From: Clostridia bacterium
GTDB lineage: Bacteria; Bacillota; Clostridia; TANB77; CAG-508
Assembly: GCA_022790685.1 (NCBI GenBank)
Contig: JAAVXQ010000115.1
Coordinates: 1-32,936, forward strand
Direction of reading: 5' to 3'
DNA: 32,936 nucleotides
Under the pieces are notes generated by a model that ran no database searches, was not told the DNA's origin, and was given only the letters and a program-made list of their open reading frames with translations. Made by a program: the position numbers and the translations under genes. This document shows positions 28,253 to 32,936 of the stretch, in pieces. Positions within the stretch are counted from its first letter, which is position 1. Every line of letters starts with the position of its first letter.

Positions 28253-28276
28253 ATAAATTAAGCAAGGAGAGCTAAT

Positions 28277-31200
28277 ATGAAAATAAAGCAGTTCGTAAGA
28301 AACAACTTAATATTAATTATAATGTTTATAATGATATTTAATTTTACTAAAGTATACGCAGAGGAAAGTAATGAGAGCTATAACGAATTTTTAAATAGTA
28401 GATATACAGATGAATACATAGAATATTTAAAACTTTCAGATGAAGAAAAGGAAAAAATAGATGCGATTCCTAGAAAATATAAAATGTCATTTGAAGAATA
28501 TTACAATAATAAAAGGAAAAACGATACCTTTAATAGTGAAAAAATAAATACAGAGATTCCATCATATTTTAACTTAAGAGATAAGATAAATATTAAAGTA
28601 GAAAGTCAGGGACTTTATGGTTTATGTTGGAGTTTTACAACTTCAACAGCATTAGAAACTAATTTAGCTCTAAATGGACAAGATTTTGACTTTTCTGAAA
28701 TGCATGTTAATTATTTAACTTCAAGGCAATTTTATGAATATTACAATGAAACACCTGATTCATATTTTTACAGAAATTTACATGGTGGAGGAAATATATA
28801 TCAATATGCAAGATATATGAGTTTAGGCAAAGGACCAGTGCATGAAAAACTAGTACCATATGTTGAATATAATGAAAGTCAATATGACTTATTAAAATTC
28901 CAAAAACCACTTGTAAAGTCCTTTAATTTAGTAGAATTTCCATATATAAGTCAATATGATAAATATAATCATTTATATTCTGATGAAGAAATGAAGGAGT
29001 TTAGAAAAGAAGTAAAAACTCATATAATGAATTATGGTGGAATATATGCCTCTAATGTATCTTCTGCAATTAAATATAATTCAAGCATAGATAAGCATGT
29101 ATGTAATGCAAAATCACTTGGTATGGTTCCAGACCATGCTATCACTATAGTAGGATGGGATGATAATTTTTCAAAAAATAATTTTCCAGAAGATATTAGA
29201 CCACAAAATAATGGAGCTTATATAGCTGTTAACTCATGGGGAGACTGGTGGGGAGATAATGGATATTTTTATATTTCTTATGAAGACTTATTTGTTGATG
29301 CATATTTAGCAGGTTTTGATGAAGTAACAATAGTAGATAATCCAGATTTTGAATTAGATACAACAGATATAAAATTTGCATCTAAAAACACATATGAGAA
29401 AATGAAAATAGCTTTAAAAGATTATATTGTTAGAACAGATGATAATAATAACACAGTCACACTATATACTATGACTGTAAATATGTTTAATGAATTAACT
29501 GTAGAAGGAATAGATGATTTCTCAGGCTTTGAAGGTTTTTATAATTTAAAATATTTAGATTTAAAAAATTGTAAGGTATCTAATTTCAATAATATCAGCA
29601 ATTTAGTATCTATAAGTTTTACAGGATGTGAATTAAAAGAATGTAATCTAGCAGGTAGTACAGCTTTAGAAAGTATTTATTTCCAAAATACACAAGTGAA
29701 TGCAGATACATTAAATCAAATATTAGATTCTTTAAATAGTAATATGAAATCTATTTATATAGTAGAAGACTATGGAAATCTTTTACTAAATAGAGATTTA
29801 GATTTTACAAGATTTAAAAAACTTGAAGAATTATCTGTAAATGTTCCTATACGCAACAAAGGATATGTAAATGTAAAAATAAATAATTTAAAAGAACTTA
29901 AAAAGCTAACCTTAATGAATATTGATTTAGAAGAAAATTCATTAACTTCTGAAATGAACAAATTATCTAATTTAATTTTAACTAATTCTAAACTAAATGA
30001 TTTGAAATTTATGAATAATACATTTGAAAATCTTCAAGAAATAAAATTAATAAATAATAATTTATATGATATTACAAATTTAGAATATATTAAAAATAAA
30101 GCTAAACTTCAATTGCTTATAATAAATAATCCTATTAATGAATTAACTTATTTGTCTAATAATATGCAAAAATTTGCATCATATTGGATAAGTGGGATAC
30201 ATTATAAAGTAAATATTTCAGATATTACATACTTAGGTGAAGATGCTTATATAGAAGTACCAAAAATAGTTGAAGATTTCAAAAAAATATATTCTTCAGA
30301 AATGAATAATAAAGTAAATTATAGTGTGCGTACAAATGGATGTAGCGCAAATGGATCTACTATAACCTTAGATACCTATAATTTAGGAAAAGGAAAAACT
30401 GCAAAATATTCACTATTAGATAGCGGAACAGAAGTTTTTTCAGTAGATATAACTTATAATACATATGATAGAGATTATATAGCAGAAGATTATGCTAAAA
30501 TTCAGTATAAGACACATGTTCAAAATGTAGGCTGGCAAAACTATGTATCTTTAGGAAATTTGGCAGGAACAAGAGGACAAAGTTTAAGACTTGAAGGAAT
30601 AAAAATAAAACTTGATACAAATATAGAAGGAAATATAGAATATAGTACACATATACAAAATATAGGTTGGCAAGACTTTGTAAAAAATGATGAACTTTCT
30701 GGAACAAACGGAAGAAGTTTAAGGTTAGAAGCAATCAAAATAAGACTAACTGGTGAACTTTCAAATAGATATGATATTTATTACAGAGTACATGCACAAA
30801 ATGTAGGTTGGTTAGATTGGGCAAAAAATGGTGAGGAATCTGGAACAGAAGGATATGGATTTAGACTAGAAGGAATTCAAATAATGTTAGTAGAAAAAGG
30901 AAGTTTTGCACCAGGAAAAACCATCAGACCGTTTAAATCAAATCCACCGACTATTGAATATACAACACATGTACAAAATATAGGTTGGCAAGAACCCTAT
31001 AAGAAGAATGGACAAATGGCTGGAACAAGTGGCCAAAGCCTAAGACTAGAGGGTATTAAAATAAGAATTCCATCACAAAGTGGAAATGGAGATATAGAGT
31101 ATAGTACACACATACAAAATATAGGTTGGCAAAATTTTGTAAGAAATGATGAACTTTCTGGAACAAGTGGCCAAAGCCTAAGATTAGAAGGAATAAAAAT

Positions 31201-31408
31201 AAGACTTACAGGTGAATTGGCGCAAAAATATGATGTATATTATAGAGTACATGCTCAAAATGCAGGATGGTTAGGTTGGGCAAGAAATGGTGAATTTTCT
31301 GGAACTTCTGGATATGGATTTAGATTAGAGGGAATTGAAATAAAATTAGGAGAAAAAGATGCAAGTTTTTATTTAGAAGATACAAAACCTAGTTTTATGA
31401 TTAAGTAG
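28277..31408 (+). CDS. secreted papain-like (C1A) cysteine protease with LRR-like region and six ChW repeats
   Basis: Signal peptide; VESQGLYGLCWSFTTSTALETN (Q...C), DHAITIVGWDD (H), AVNSWGDWWGDNGYF (N); Leu-rich repeats in the middle; C-terminal ChW motifs (YxxHxQNxGWxx...GxxGxxxRLEGIxIxL). Confidence 0.92.
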   Translation: MKIKQFVRNNLILIIMFIMIFNFTKVYAEESNESYNEFLNSRYTDEYIEYLKLSDEEKEKIDAIPRKYKMSFEEYYNNKRKNDTFNSEKINTEIPSYFNLRDKINIKVESQGLYGLCWSFTTSTALETNLALNGQDFDFSEMHVNYLTSRQFYEYYNETPDSYFYRNLHGGGNIYQYARYMSLGKGPVHEKLVPYVEYNESQYDLLKFQKPLVKSFNLVEFPYISQYDKYNHLYSDEEMKEFRKEVKTHIMNYGGIYASNVSSAIKYNSSIDKHVCNAKSLGMVPDHAITIVGWDDNFSKNNFPEDIRPQNNGAYIAVNSWGDWWGDNGYFYISYEDLFVDAYLAGFDEVTIVDNPDFELDTTDIKFASKNTYEKMKIALKDYIVRTDDNNNTVTLYTMTVNMFNELTVEGIDDFSGFEGFYNLKYLDLKNCKVSNFNNISNLVSISFTGCELKECNLAGSTALESIYFQNTQVNADTLNQILDSLNSNMKSIYIVEDYGNLLLNRDLDFTRFKKLEELSVNVPIRNKGYVNVKINNLKELKKLTLMNIDLEENSLTSEMNKLSNLILTNSKLNDLKFMNNTFENLQEIKLINNNLYDITNLEYIKNKAKLQLLIINNPINELTYLSNNMQKFASYWISGIHYKVNISDITYLGEDAYIEVPKIVEDFKKIYSSEMNNKVNYSVRTNGCSANGSTITLDTYNLGKGKTAKYSLLDSGTEVFSVDITYNTYDRDYIAEDYAKIQYKTHVQNVGWQNYVSLGNLAGTRGQSLRLEGIKIKLDTNIEGNIEYSTHIQNIGWQDFVKNDELSGTNGRSLRLEAIKIRLTGELSNRYDIYYRVHAQNVGWLDWAKNGEESGTEGYGFRLEGIQIMLVEKGSFAPGKTIRPFKSNPPTIEYTTHVQNIGWQEPYKKNGQMAGTSGQSLRLEGIKIRIPSQSGNGDIEYSTHIQNIGWQNFVRNDELSGTSGQSLRLEGIKIRLTGELAQKYDVYYRVHAQNAGWLGWARNGEFSGTSGYGFRLEGIEIKLGEKDASFYLEDTKPSFMIK
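30502..31350 (+). repeat. six tandem ChW (clostridial hydrophobic W) repeats arranged as two triplets
   Basis: Units begin YKTHVQNVGWQ, YSTHIQNIGWQ, YRVHAQNVGWL, YTTHVQNIGWQ, YSTHIQNIGWQ, YRVHAQNAGWL. Units 2/5 and 3/6 are near identical, indicating triplet duplication. Confidence 0.9.
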
Positions 31409-31422
31409 ATAATAGTTTATTA

Positions 31423-31475
31423 AAAAATGTAAGTATTTTATTGATATTAAAAAAGTACTTGCATTTTTTTTATGG
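31423..31475 (+). terminator. rho-independent terminator
   Basis: AAATGTAAGTA...AAGTACTTGCATTTTTTT imperfect stem with a T tract. Confidence 0.65.
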
Positions 31476-31531
31476 TGTGATATAATATAAAAGCTATTTT
31501 GTTAGCGATTTGAATTATTGGAGGAAATAAA

Positions 31532-32936
31532 ATGAGTGTAAAAGTTGAAAAGACAGAAAACAAAAACGAATTAAAATTAGAATTTACAGTTGAAGCAAAA
31601 GTTTTTGATGAAGGAATAAAAAGGGTATTTACAAAAAATGCAAAATATTTCAATATTCCAGGATTTAGAAAAGGTAAAGCACCAATGAATATAGTTGAAA
31701 AATATTATGGAGAAGAAATATTTTATGAAGATGCTTTTAATGAAGTAGTTCCTGAAGTTTATGAGAAATCTATAGAAGAAGAAAAATTAGAAGTTGTAAG
31801 TAGACCTGATATAGATATAACTCAAATAGGGAAAGGAAAAGACCTAATATTTACTGCAATAGTACAAACTAAACCAGAAGTTAAACTTGGAAAATATAAA
31901 GGAATCTCTGTAGAAAAAGCTAAATATGAAGTAACAGAACATGATATTGAACATGAACTTTCTGGTATGGCTGAAAGAAATTCTAGAATGGTTACAATTA
32001 CAGATAGAGCAGCTGAAATGGGTGATGTTGCTGTAATAGACTTTTTAGGATCAGTTGATGGTGTTGAATTCGAAGGTGGAAAAGCTGAAAATCATGAATT
32101 AGAATTAGGAAGCAATACATTTATTCCAGGTTTTGAAGAACAAGTAGTTGGAATGAAAAATGATGAAGTAAAAGATATAAAAGTAAAATTTCCAGATGAA
32201 TATTTTTCAAAAGAATTAGCTGGAAAAGACGCAAATTTTAAAGTTACTCTACATGAAATAAAGAAAAAAGAATTACCAGAAATAGATGATGAATTTGCTA
32301 AAGATGTTAGTGAATTTGATACATTAAAAGAACTTAAAGCAGATTTAAAAGCTAAAAAAGAAGAACAAAATGAACAAAAATCAAAAGCTGAATTAGAAGA
32401 AACAGCTGTAAAACAAATTGCAGACGATTCAGAACTAGATATTCCATCAGGAATGGTAGAAATAGAAATAGATAATATGGCACAAGATATGAATAGAAGA
32501 CTTTCTTATCAAGGTATTAGTTTAGAACAATATCTAAAAATGCTTGGAAAAACAATGGCTGATTTTAGAAAAGAAAGCGAAGAAACAGCAAAATCTTCTA
32601 TAAAAATGAGATTAGTTTTAGAAGCTATATATAAAGATGCAAAATTAGAAGTAAATGAAGAAGATATTTCAAATAAAGTTAAAGAATTAGCAGAAGCTTA
32701 TGGTAGAAAAGAAGAAGAACTAAAAGAAAATAAAGAATTAATGAAAAATATAGAAGAAAGTTTGAAAACAGAAAAAGCAATAAACTATATTACTCAAAAT
32801 GCAAAAGTAAAAGAAGTGGTTAAAGAAAATGAATGTGCTTGTGGACATGATCATGGACATGCAGAAGAAAAGAAAACAGCTAAAAAGTCTACAGCTAAAT
32901 CTTCTAAAAAAGATGAAAAAGTAGAAGATGAAAAAG
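31532..32936 (+). CDS. tig: trigger factor (3' end beyond the window)
   Basis: ATG 31532 after RBS ggaggaa: MSVKVEKTENKNELKLEFTVEAKVFDEGIKRVFTKNAKYFNIPGFRKGKAPMNIVEKYYGEEIFYEDAFNEVVP...; PPIase-like DVAVIDFLGSVDGVEFEGGKAENHELELGSNTFIPGFEEQVVGMK. Open to the window end; absent from the ORF track. Confidence 0.94.
   Translation, partial: MSVKVEKTENKNELKLEFTVEAKVFDEGIKRVFTKNAKYFNIPGFRKGKAPMNIVEKYYGEEIFYEDAFNEVVPEVYEKSIEEEKLEVVSRPDIDITQIGKGKDLIFTAIVQTKPEVKLGKYKGISVEKAKYEVTEHDIEHELSGMAERNSRMVTITDRAAEMGDVAVIDFLGSVDGVEFEGGKAENHELELGSNTFIPGFEEQVVGMKNDEVKDIKVKFPDEYFSKELAGKDANFKVTLHEIKKKELPEIDDEFAKDVSEFDTLKELKADLKAKKEEQNEQKSKAELEETAVKQIADDSELDIPSGMVEIEIDNMAQDMNRRLSYQGISLEQYLKMLGKTMADFRKESEETAKSSIKMRLVLEAIYKDAKLEVNEEDISNKVKELAEAYGRKEEELKENKELMKNIEESLKTEKAINYITQNAKVKEVVKENECACGHDHGHAEEKKTAKKSTAKSSKKDEKVEDEK

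Noticed and set aside
30502-31350. DNA-level tandem repeat or CRISPR-like array
   Set aside because: The periodicity is at protein level (ChW domains) inside one ORF; there are no identical direct repeats with unique spacers. No CRISPR, tRNA or rRNA was identified.

Overview
The window is about 33 kb of a low-GC, AT-rich Clostridia-like (Firmicutes) chromosome. It carries a long type II fatty-acid synthesis cluster (fabH-fabD-fabG-fabF-accB-fabZ-accC-accD-accA-fabI, then fabK), a patatin-like lipase, an ECF sigma/anti-sigma pair, an AlkD-like protein, yqeY, an ABC-F ATPase, a SpoVM-like mini-ORF missed by the ORF track, rpmB, rpmE, a pilin-like protein, a D-Ala-D-Ala carboxypeptidase, a GtrII-like membrane protein, pfkA, a papain-like protease with LRR and ChW repeats, and the 5' part of tig. 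The main observation concerns the codon CGG. Every in-frame CGG I could find in the recognisable native genes (7 sites in 6 genes: accC, accD, fabK twice, patatin, anti-sigma-like, GtrII-like) sits exactly where the reading frame breaks. Skipping one nucleotide there (CGGN read as a single Gly, net +1) restores the full-length conserved protein each time. All other CGG trinucleotides in genuine genes are out of frame, while CGT, CGC and CGA occur as normal Arg codons. This suggests CGG is unassigned for Arg and acts as a genome-wide +1 frameshift or quadruplet (CGGN -> Gly) signal, rather than six independent pseudogenes. One compositionally foreign antisense ORF inside the operon contains an in-frame CGG that reads plausibly as Arg, and is a possible exception.
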